Positions 1 to 5,296 of a DNA stretch of 6,219 nt are shown here, in pieces. The notes under the pieces are model-generated. The model was not told the DNA's origin, searched no databases, and saw only the letters and a program-made list of their open reading frames with translations. The stretch comes from JANLQX01 sp043775075 (lineage in GTDB: Bacteria; Actinomycetota; Acidimicrobiia; Acidimicrobiales; JANYDT01), in assembly GCA_043775075.1 (NCBI GenBank), contig JAYVSS010000069.1:1-6219 (forward strand), written 5' to 3'. Every line of letters begins with the position of its first letter. Within the stretch, counting starts at the first letter, position 1. The position numbers and the translations under genes were made by a program.

Positions 1-8
1 CATCTCGT

Positions 9-818
9 GTGCAGCTGCAATGGCGGGGGACTTACCCCGTCAACGGAGATCGGTCGGTAAGCGTTTCCACCGCCAAGATCGCCGAAATTGCCGCCCTAAG
101 CGATGCCTTCGCGTCATCGATCCTGCTCGGTCTCCTCGGTGGCGCGGCCCACTTCGGCCTCGACGTGTCGTCGCTTGAGCGGGACTCCGTCGATGCTCTC
201 GTGGGTTCCGAAACCGTGTTCGTGTCCCTGCGCGACGGGGCCTCGGTGCTCCATGCCGACGATGCCAACCTCTTGGCCACCACGAGCGGACTCACCACGT
301 GGCACGCCAAGCATCGCTTCTGCGGGAGCTGTGGAGCCGAGACCCAGGCCCGCGCCGCCGGACATGAGCGGCACTGTTCGTTGTGCGCCACCACCCACTT
401 TCCCCGCACCGACCCCGCCGTCATCATGCTGGTCACCGATGGTGACCGAGCCGTCCTCGGTCGCCAAAAGATCTGGCCGCAGGGCATGTTCTCAACGCTG
501 GCCGGTTTCGTCGAACCGGGTGAATCGCTGGAAGATGCAGTGGTGCGCGAGGTCTTCGAAGAAGTCGGTCTTCGCTGTGACTCGGTGACCTATTCCTCGT
601 CACAACCATGGCCCTTTCCCCAGTCGCTCATGGTCGGCTTTCACGCCCGGGCCGTCACCACCGAACTCGCCGTGCATCCCACCGAACTTGACGACGCCCA
701 ATGGTTCACCCGCACAAAACTGGCCGAATCCCGACGAAACGGACGCCACGCCATCCCCCTCATTCCTCCGCCGATGACCATCGCCCGGCGACTCCTAGAC
801 GAATGGCTAGACGCGTAA
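9..818 (+). CDS. nudC: NAD(+) diphosphatase (NADH pyrophosphatase), Nudix family, NudC type; 5' end possibly truncated
   Basis: Predicted cytosolic Nudix hydrolase that splits NAD(H) into NMN(H) and AMP; NudC enzymes also remove NAD caps from RNA 5' ends. Three diagnostic elements are visible in the 269-aa reading. A zinc ribbon has Cys105, Cys108, Cys123 and Cys126. A full Nudix box (G-x5-E-x7-RE-x2-EE-x-G) runs from Gly166 through Glu172 and Arg180-Glu181 to Gly187. The NudC-specific motif SQPWPFPQS (198-206) follows about 10 residues later, separating this group from other Nudix enzymes. The region before the zinc ribbon matches the degenerate N-terminal NudC domain (LLGLLGGAAHFGLDV). The GTG at 9 is the first start codon visible, but the frame stays open to base 1, so the true start may lie upstream. 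It ends 10 bp before gpmA, so the two are probably co-transcribed. Function is confident; the start is not. Confidence 0.93.
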   Translation: MQLQWRGTYPVNGDRSVSVSTAKIAEIAALSDAFASSILLGLLGGAAHFGLDVSSLERDSVDALVGSETVFVSLRDGASVLHADDANLLATTSGLTTWHAKHRFCGSCGAETQARAAGHERHCSLCATTHFPRTDPAVIMLVTDGDRAVLGRQKIWPQGMFSTLAGFVEPGESLEDAVVREVFEEVGLRCDSVTYSSSQPWPFPQSLMVGFHARAVTTELAVHPTELDDAQWFTRTKLAESRRNGRHAIPLIPPPMTIARRLLDEWLDA

Positions 819-828
819 GAATGGAGCT

Positions 829-1569
829 ATGAGCACCCTCGTCCTGTTGCGCCACGGCGAATCGCTATGGAACCAACAGAATCGTTTTACCGGTTGGGAG
901 GACGTCGATCTGGCGCCCGAGGGTGAGCGTGAGGCTCGTCATGCCGGCGATATGTTTCTCGAAGCGGGCCTCCTGCCAGACGTGGTGCACACTTCTCTGT
1001 TGAAGCGAGCCATTCGCACCGCTGACCTGTCGTTGGCCGCAGCTGGGCGACACTGGATACCAGTTCGACGCAGCTGGCGTCTCAATGAGCGCCACTACGG
1101 TGACCTTCAGGGTCGGGACAAGGCCGAGACGCTGGCCCGCTTCGGTGAAGAACAGTTCACGATTTGGCGGCGCAGTTTTGATACGCCACCTCCTGCGGTG
1201 AGCCGTGATTCGCCGTATCACCCGGCCAATGATCCCCGTTACGCCGCCCTGGCTCCCGAACAGCTCCCGGCCACGGAAGCGCTGTCCAACGTCCTCGATC
1301 GAATGCTGCCGTACTGGTACGACTCCATCGTTCCCGACCTCCGAGCCGGGCATGTCACCCTGGTGGCCGCTCACGGCAACTCGCTGCGGGCCCTGGTCAT
1401 GCACCTCCAGGGACTCACTGCGGCCGAAGTTGTGGCGCTGAACATTCCCACGGGCATCGCGCTGCGGTTCGAACTCGACGAGTCGCTCCGACCGCTCTTC
1501 AGCGCCTATCTCGATCCGGAGGCGGCCGCCACGGCTGCGGCCAAGGTGGCAAACCAGGGCAAGAGATAA
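829..1569 (+). CDS. gpmA: 2,3-bisphosphoglycerate-dependent phosphoglycerate mutase
   Basis: Glycolytic and gluconeogenic enzyme interconverting 3- and 2-phosphoglycerate through a phosphohistidine. The 246-aa length is normal for the family. The N-terminal LLRHGESLWN motif supplies Arg8 and the phosphorylated His9. It is followed by the typical NRFTGWEDVDLAPEG stretch, Arg60 in SLLKRAIRTA, Glu87 in RLNERHYGDLQG (the proposed acid/base) and the second catalytic His182 in AAHGNSLRAL. The DTPPP and NIPTG segments are also characteristic of the cofactor-dependent GpmA group, as opposed to broad-specificity phosphatases of the same fold. The Ala-rich C-terminal tail (about 231-246) is a common variable extension. 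The ATG at 829 has a GGAG at 823-826, which is unusually close; the 10-bp gap from the Nudix gene suggests coupled translation. No key residue is missing. Confidence 0.96.
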   Translation: MSTLVLLRHGESLWNQQNRFTGWEDVDLAPEGEREARHAGDMFLEAGLLPDVVHTSLLKRAIRTADLSLAAAGRHWIPVRRSWRLNERHYGDLQGRDKAETLARFGEEQFTIWRRSFDTPPPAVSRDSPYHPANDPRYAALAPEQLPATEALSNVLDRMLPYWYDSIVPDLRAGHVTLVAAHGNSLRALVMHLQGLTAAEVVALNIPTGIALRFELDESLRPLFSAYLDPEAAATAAAKVANQGKR

Positions 1570-1599
1570 GCCTGCATAACTCCCAGGGCCATGTGACGT

Positions 1600-1615
1600 A
1601 CGACACGTGTGTCGT
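1600..1615. repeat. Perfect inverted repeat upstream of the whiB promoter (candidate operator)
   Basis: The sequence ACGACAC-GT-GTGTCGT is a perfect 7-bp inverted repeat with a 2-nt centre. It lies 30 bp after the gpmA stop and just upstream of the putative whiB promoter. It could be a dimeric-regulator operator. As RNA it could also fold into a 6-bp stem with a 4-nt loop followed by only three U residues, which would be a poor terminator for gpmA. The operator reading is favoured by position but is inference. Confidence 0.45.
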
Positions 1616-1618
1616 TTG

Positions 1619-1628
1619 AGCGATCGCT
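1619..1628. repeat. 10-bp palindrome touching the whiB -35 region
   Basis: AGCGATCGCT is a perfect 10-bp palindrome ending on the first base of the proposed -35 hexamer. Its inner core GCGATCGC is a frequent 8-mer in some genomes, so it may be incidental. Its place between the 1600-1615 inverted repeat and the promoter makes it a second candidate regulatory site. Confidence 0.3.
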
Positions 1629-1663
1629 TTAATTCGCCCCCGGAAGGGCGTACAGTCGAATCC
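1628..1663 (+). promoter_or_regulatory. Putative sigma-A-type promoter for whiB giving a leaderless mRNA
   Basis: TACAGT at 1651-1656 fits the actinobacterial -10 consensus TANNNT. A weak -35, TTTAAT (1628-1633), precedes it by a 17-bp spacer. Only 7 nt (CGAATCC) separate the -10 from the ATG at 1664, so transcription would start at or beside the A of the start codon, as in leaderless actinobacterial messages. No well-placed Shine-Dalgarno exists for this ATG, which agrees with that reading. The spacer holds a further inverted repeat, CGCCC-N6-GGGCG (1635-1650). The element was identified by eye. Confidence 0.5.
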
Positions 1664-2167
1664 ATGACTCGGATGCTTCACTCCATCCTGACGACGTCAT
1701 TCGCTCCGGCGATGGCAGCCGCCACCCCCATCCCCCAGCCACCTACGGTCCCCGTTGGCGGTTCGCCCACAGCTGGTATTTCACCCGTCCCGGTGTCAAT
1801 CCGTGCCGCCATGTGGGACGACCTGGCATGGCGAGAAAAAGCTGCATGTCACGACATCGATACAAACACGTTCTTCCCCGTGGGACTCACCGGTTCCTCA
1901 ATCGAGCAGACCAACCGGGCCAAGACGATATGCCGCAGCTGCCCGGCGCAACCGGCGTGCCTGGAATTTGCTCTGCGTACAAACCAGGATCACGGAATCT
2001 GGGGCGCCCACACCGAAGAGGAGCGGCGAGCCCTACGCCGCGCTCGTCGAGCAGCGGCGCGTCGGGCTCTGGCGGCCGAGCGAGCAGCGGCCGAACGACT
2101 AGCAGAGCAGCCCGCTCAGGGTCCCCGCCGAGACGATCGACAGACCCGCGAGGCGATTGCGGTCTGA
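1664..2167 (+). CDS. WhiB-family [4Fe-4S] transcriptional regulator with N-terminal extension
   Basis: WhiB-like (Wbl) proteins bind a redox- and NO-sensitive Fe-S cluster and regulate transcription through the primary sigma factor. Counting from ATG 1664 (167 aa), the four cluster ligands are Cys62, Cys90, Cys93 and Cys99 (C...C-x2-C-x5-C). They are followed by the tryptophan turn GIWGA (111-115) and an Arg/Ala-rich basic tail (about 119-147) expected to contact DNA. The canonical turn is GxWGG; here the last Gly is Ala. Residues 1-49 are Pro/Ala-rich and outside the domain. ATG 1664 is chosen because of the -10 box 7 nt upstream. ATG 1811 would give a more typical 118-aa Wbl protein but has no ribosome site, and a GTG at 1607 would start inside the upstream inverted repeat. 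The assignment to the family is firm; which Wbl subclass is not clear. Confidence 0.9.
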   Translation: MTRMLHSILTTSFAPAMAAATPIPQPPTVPVGGSPTAGISPVPVSIRAAMWDDLAWREKAACHDIDTNTFFPVGLTGSSIEQTNRAKTICRSCPAQPACLEFALRTNQDHGIWGAHTEEERRALRRARRAAARRALAAERAAAERLAEQPAQGPRRDDRQTREAIAV

Positions 2168-2178
2168 TCCCGCCACGT

Positions 2179-2640
2179 TCAGCGTACGGAGGTCGGGAGC
2201 GCCGGCACGTCGATGTGGGCGAAGGCAAACGTCGGTCGCCGAGGCGGCATTTCGACCAGGTCCACTTCACCCAGGGATTCCGTCGCTTCACCTGTTCGCG
2301 AGTGGTCTGATCCGAACTCCGCACCGGTAAGAGAAAAGAACAACGCGTCGGAAGCACCGGCAATGCCCCCGAGGTCAATAGGCGCCTCGATTAGTTCACC
2401 CCCGAAGGACCGACGAGCGAACTCAAGAGCCTCGTGGGCCTGACGAAGGCTGGTCGTTACTGCGGACACAAACGCGTCGGCTCCCGATGCCGTGCGGGCG
2501 GTGATCTGAAACTTGCCTCCGGGCATCTGTTCCATACCGATGAACTCGACGGCGCTCCGCCGCACCGCGCCAATCACTTCGTCGGTATCTCGACGAAATG
2601 TTGGAACCAGGTGATGAAGCGAATCGGCATTGACCGGCAT
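2179..2640 (-). CDS. Hypothetical protein, 153 aa
   Basis: I do not recognise this protein. It is likely real. The minus-strand ATG at 2640 has a good Shine-Dalgarno, GAGGA (bases 2646-2650), with a 5-nt spacer; codon use on this strand looks like that of neighbouring genes; and no recognisable protein is encoded opposite. It is soluble in appearance, with no signal peptide or membrane helix. The N-terminal part (1-80) looks alpha/beta, with a strand-like GKFQITART followed by a helix-like stretch rich in Ala, Arg and Glu (SLRQAHEALEFARRS). The last third is acidic then Pro-rich (EVDLVEMPPRRPTF). There are no cysteines. It converges on whiB with 11 bp between stop codons and diverges from the carrier-protein operon across 220 bp, so it could share a regulatory region with that operon. 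Confidence 0.7.
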   Translation of the reverse strand: MPVNADSLHHLVPTFRRDTDEVIGAVRRSAVEFIGMEQMPGGKFQITARTASGADAFVSAVTTSLRQAHEALEFARRSFGGELIEAPIDLGGIAGASDALFFSLTGAEFGSDHSRTGEATESLGEVDLVEMPPRRPTFAFAHIDVPALPTSVR

Positions 2641-2860
2641 TGAATTCCTCGGTAAGAAGCAGAACTCCGTCGCATAGCCATCGGGATCGGCAGGGGATAA
2701 CTTGAGGGTTAGGTCGCGTCACGAGATTGTTGGCGGGCGCAAGGGCACGCTTGATTGACCGGTGACGTAACTTTGGCGCCAATCATCTTGTGGCGGGTCT
2801 TCAGCCGAGGTCGGCGGACGTCGATGTTCTGCAGACCTTTCGTATCCCGGAGACATTGTT
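2641..2860. other. Divergent intergenic region with a perfect 10-bp palindrome
   Basis: This 220-bp spacer lies between the minus-strand hypothetical gene and the plus-strand carrier-protein operon and must hold the promoters of both. TTGGCGCCAA (2773-2782) is a perfect palindrome about 80 bp before the operon start and is the best operator candidate. A TANNNT-like TAACTT at 2768-2773 abuts it, but I find no -35 at proper spacing. The 8-mer GTGACGTA (2762-2769) also occurs at 1593-1600 upstream of whiB. I see no RNA gene or small ORF here that I can support. Confidence 0.4.
2849..2852 (+). promoter_or_regulatory. Ribosome binding site of the carrier-protein gene
   Basis: GGAG with an 8-nt spacer to the ATG at 2861. 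It fixes the start of the first gene in the operon and shows that this message has a leader, unlike the proposed whiB transcript. Confidence 0.65.
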
Positions 2861-3112
2861 ATGGCGAACCTGACTGAACTCATCCGAACCGTGCTGGCCG
2901 AACACGGCCGCTTGAGCGTGCCGATCGAGCAGCTGACCGATTCCGCCGACCTTCACGAGGCCGGCCTTTCGTCGCACGCCACGGTTTCGGTCATGGTGGC
3001 CATCGAAGACGCCCTCGACGTCGAGTTTCCCGACCGGATGTTGAATCGACGGACGTTCGAAACCATCGCTGCGTTGATCGAGTCCGTCGACAGCCTCGTC
3101 GTCTCCGCCTAG
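2861..3112 (+). CDS. Small carrier protein (acyl/aminoacyl carrier protein), partner of the amino acid:[carrier protein] ligase
   Basis: An 83-aa four-helix carrier protein of normal acyl-carrier size. It would be modified by a phosphopantetheinyl transferase on Ser38, in the loop AGLSSHATV before helix II (aligned with the GxDSL motif of ACPs). The following VMVAIEDALDVEFPDRML is the classical helix II and the acidic segment ending in (I/V)EFPD. Residue 37 is Ser instead of the usual Asp, and His39 replaces the usual Leu, so this is not the housekeeping fatty-acid AcpP. From memory, carrier proteins paired with amino acid:[carrier protein] ligases share a similar SHA(S/T)V signature. It is the first gene of a probable four-gene operon, 35 bp before the dehydrogenase and two genes before the ligase expected to charge it. 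The start is supported by GGAG 8 nt upstream. Confidence 0.92.
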   Translation: MANLTELIRTVLAEHGRLSVPIEQLTDSADLHEAGLSSHATVSVMVAIEDALDVEFPDRMLNRRTFETIAALIESVDSLVVSA

Positions 3113-3147
3113 TCCTCGCCCGTCCGCCCGACTGCTCTCTACATTCA

Positions 3148-4323
3148 ATGCTTGCTTTCCTTGACCTCCGCCCCGTGGGCCAAGCGCTTGTTGAACAGGC
3201 CCGCAAGATTGGTAGTGAAGTCGCGGCGAAACACGCGCGCGATGTAGACACCCGGGGTCGGTTTCCATTTGAGGCCATTGAGGCGCTTTCCCAAGCGCGC
3301 ATGCTTTCGAGCTTTATCCCGGTCGAACTGGGCGGCGAGAGCGCCACGATGACCGAAATTGTTGCGGTCTGCCATGTTCTAGGGCAGTACTGCTCGTCCA
3401 CGGCGATGGTGTTTGCCATGCACCAGATCCAGGTGGCATGCCTTGTTCACCACGGACTCGAGTCCGAAGCTTTACGCAGTCATATGCAGGCCATCAGCGC
3501 CGAACAACGACTGCAGGCGTCCGCCACGACCGAAGTCGGCACGGGCGGCGACGTGCGCTCCAGCGTGTGCGCCGTGTCGATCGTCGGGGACCTGTATCTA
3601 ATCCGGAAAGAAACGCCGGTGATTTCGTACGGTGATTATGCCGCTGACATTCTGGTCACCGCCCGCCGAACGTTCGAATCGCCAGCTGCCGATCAAGTCA
3701 TCGTGGTGGTCCGTCGAACAGACGCCGAGCTCGTCCCCACATCCGACTGGGACGCGCTCGGCATGCGGGGAACCTGCTCACGCGGGTTCATCCTGACCTC
3801 GGAGGGTCCCGCCGGTCACGTGATCGCCGAGCCCTACGCAGACATTTCAGCGCGCACAATGCTGCCAGTAAGCCATCTCGTCTGGGCCGGATTGTGGAGT
3901 GGCATTGCCACCGACGCTGTCCAACAGATCCGCGCCAATTTGCGCAAACAAGCGCGAAAGTCGAGCGGGGTGCCAGCAAGTGCGGCCGACGTGGCCATGC
4001 TCCATGCCGATCTCGAACTCGTGCGCTCAGCGATAGCAGCGACCACCCAAATGTATGAGCGCGTACGAAATGATCACGCCGCCGCCACCACACCATCGAT
4101 GACCCTTCGGATGAACGCACTGAAGGTTTCCGTGTCGCTCGCCCTGCCGAGAATCGTCACCGATGCACTTCGTCTCGGAGGCATCAATGCCTACCGAAAC
4201 GACAGCGATCAGTCGCTCGGCCGTCATCTGCGTGATCTGCATAGCGCGGCCCTGATGGTCCACAACGAACGGATCCTGACCAACAACGGTTCTCTGTTGT
4301 GTGTCACGAAGGACGATGCATGA
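3148..4323 (+). CDS. Acyl-CoA dehydrogenase-family flavoprotein, probably acting on a carrier-protein-tethered substrate
   Basis: A 391-aa FAD protein of the acyl-CoA dehydrogenase fold with normal family length. An N-terminal helical domain contains IPVELGG (57-63). The middle beta domain has the typical WDALGMRGTCSRGF (201-214). The C-terminal helical bundle ends in LGRHLRDLHSAALMVHNERIL (357-377). The glutamate of the YEGT motif used by short- and medium-chain enzymes is not at its expected place after RD; the segment reads RDLHSAALMVHNE instead, resembling the branch that includes Acyl-CoA_dh_2/monooxygenase-like proteins and dehydrogenases for tethered substrates. The setting between a carrier protein and its amino acid ligase suggests oxidation of an aminoacyl or acyl thioester on the carrier, as PltE/RedW do for prolyl-carrier protein; this is inference. 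ATG 3148 lacks a clear Shine-Dalgarno, and GTG 3175 is an alternative start. The fold is confident; the substrate is unknown. Confidence 0.88.
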   Translation: MLAFLDLRPVGQALVEQARKIGSEVAAKHARDVDTRGRFPFEAIEALSQARMLSSFIPVELGGESATMTEIVAVCHVLGQYCSSTAMVFAMHQIQVACLVHHGLESEALRSHMQAISAEQRLQASATTEVGTGGDVRSSVCAVSIVGDLYLIRKETPVISYGDYAADILVTARRTFESPAADQVIVVVRRTDAELVPTSDWDALGMRGTCSRGFILTSEGPAGHVIAEPYADISARTMLPVSHLVWAGLWSGIATDAVQQIRANLRKQARKSSGVPASAADVAMLHADLELVRSAIAATTQMYERVRNDHAAATTPSMTLRMNALKVSVSLALPRIVTDALRLGGINAYRNDSDQSLGRHLRDLHSAALMVHNERILTNNGSLLCVTKDDA

Positions 4324-4363
4324 GCACGTCGAAAGCCCACCCTGGCTCGTCGCCGAGCGGAGC

Positions 4364-4369
4364 GAAGGA
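4364..4369 (+). promoter_or_regulatory. Shine-Dalgarno deciding the ligase start
   Basis: GAAGGA followed by a 6-nt spacer to the ATG at 4376. Earlier in-frame starts, GTG 4301 and ATG 4316, overlap the end of the dehydrogenase gene. The AAGGA before 4316 is only 2 nt away, so 4376 is the better start. Confidence 0.6.
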
Positions 4370-4375
4370 CGAAGT

Positions 4376-5293
4376 ATGACCGAATGGATCACCGAACAGC
4401 GGAGGGTATGGCGAGACGAACTCGTGTCCGCCGGCCTGCTGATCCGCACACCCGTTGATGGGGTCTACGGCCGCAGTGCGCAATTTGAAGACGTGCTGCT
4501 CGGCGTATCTCGCGGTGTCCATCGTCTGGGTGCCGATCAACAGGCCGAGCGGGTGGCATTCCCGCCGATACTGCCGCGAGCGACCTACGACCGCAGCGGC
4601 CATCTTTCCTCGATGCCCGAACTCCTCGGCTCGGTGAGTTCGTTCAACGGCTCCGACAAAGACCATCGCGTCGTCTTGGAGAAACAAGCCCACGGCGAGT
4701 CGTGGGCCGACGACTTCGCCTCGACCGACGTCGTGCTAACGCCGGCGGCGTGCTACCCCGTATACCCCATGTGCACTGGCCAGCTCCCACCCGAGGGACG
4801 GGTGTTCGAGATTGTCGGCCAGTGTTTCCGCCACGAACCGTCGATCGACCCCATGCGTCAGGTCTCGTTCCGACAGCACGAATTTGTTCGCGTCGGTTCG
4901 CCCGAGCAAGTGCAAACGTGGCGAGACGTTTGGTATGTACGCGTACCAGAGTTCGTCGAGCGACTGGGCGTACCATTTCGTCTTGATGTGGCCAACGATC
5001 CGTTCTTCGGCCGTACCGGTCGTTTAATGGCCGCGTCACAGCGTGACCAAGCCCTGAAGTTTGAGATCCTTGTCCCCACCTTTAGCGAGGAATTTGAGAC
5101 CGCGGTGGCTTCGCTCAATGCCCATCGAGACCACTTCAGCCACGCGTTCGACATTCACACCCACAACGACCAAGATGCCCACACGGCGTGCTTCGGGATG
5201 GGTCTGGAGCGCATGACACTTGCCCTGTTCAAGTTTCACGGTAACGACCCGGCCGATTGGCCTGCGTCTATCCGAGATCTACTGTTCGCATAG
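4376..5293 (+). CDS. Amino acid:[carrier protein] ligase (truncated atypical seryl-tRNA synthetase homologue)
   Basis: A class II aminoacyl-tRNA-synthetase catalytic core (305 aa) without the N-terminal tRNA-binding arm. Homologues characterised in Bradyrhizobium and Agrobacterium activate glycine or alanine with ATP and transfer it to the phosphopantetheine of a small carrier protein, not to tRNA. Numbered from ATG 4376, motif 2 is CFRHEPS (150-156) with RQVSFRQHEF (161-170), and motif 3 is GMGLERM (274-280). The zinc ligands expected from methanogen-type SerRS are present: Cys126 in AACYPVYP, Glu169 in RQHEF and Cys272 in HTACFGMG. The Glu-to-Cys spacing of 103 agrees with what I recall for the Bradyrhizobium enzyme (Glu176, Cys279). 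It lies two genes after the carrier protein and 3 bp before DUF1839. An upstream GTG (4301) would add 25 residues that do not look conserved. Amino acid choice cannot be read from the sequence. Confidence 0.92.
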   Translation: MTEWITEQRRVWRDELVSAGLLIRTPVDGVYGRSAQFEDVLLGVSRGVHRLGADQQAERVAFPPILPRATYDRSGHLSSMPELLGSVSSFNGSDKDHRVVLEKQAHGESWADDFASTDVVLTPAACYPVYPMCTGQLPPEGRVFEIVGQCFRHEPSIDPMRQVSFRQHEFVRVGSPEQVQTWRDVWYVRVPEFVERLGVPFRLDVANDPFFGRTGRLMAASQRDQALKFEILVPTFSEEFETAVASLNAHRDHFSHAFDIHTHNDQDAHTACFGMGLERMTLALFKFHGNDPADWPASIRDLLFA

Positions 5294-5296
5294 GAA

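Noticed and set aside
1600..1618. Inverted repeat as an intrinsic terminator of gpmA
   Set aside because: The stem is short, the loop is tight, and only three T residues follow. Its position just upstream of the whiB promoter fits an operator better, although a minor terminator role is not excluded.
865..1665. A 266-codon open frame on the minus strand opposite gpmA
   Set aside because: It lies antisense to a fully conserved enzyme gene, and its product is rich in Arg, Gly and Ser with no recognisable motif; it is a by-product of GC-rich coding on the other strand.
1811..2167. Shorter whiB gene starting at ATG 1811
   Set aside because: It gives a more usual Wbl length, but there is no ribosome binding site and no -10 box at the right distance. 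ATG 1664 has a promoter-to-start arrangement that explains it.
3140..3147. TACATT just before the dehydrogenase ATG as a -10 box for a leaderless internal transcript
   Set aside because: Only 2 nt separate it from the ATG, so the transcription start would fall inside the gene. Read-through from the carrier-protein gene is simpler.
2801..3268. A 155-codon minus-strand open frame covering the carrier-protein gene
   Set aside because: It overlaps the carrier protein completely; the latter has a full helix II signature and a Shine-Dalgarno, so the antisense frame is not credible.
4376..5293. Annotation as seryl-tRNA synthetase or a serS pseudogene
   Set aside because: The catalytic motifs and zinc ligands are intact, the length fits the carrier-protein ligase family, and a carrier-protein gene is in the same operon. 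The missing N-terminal arm is a family property and not decay.
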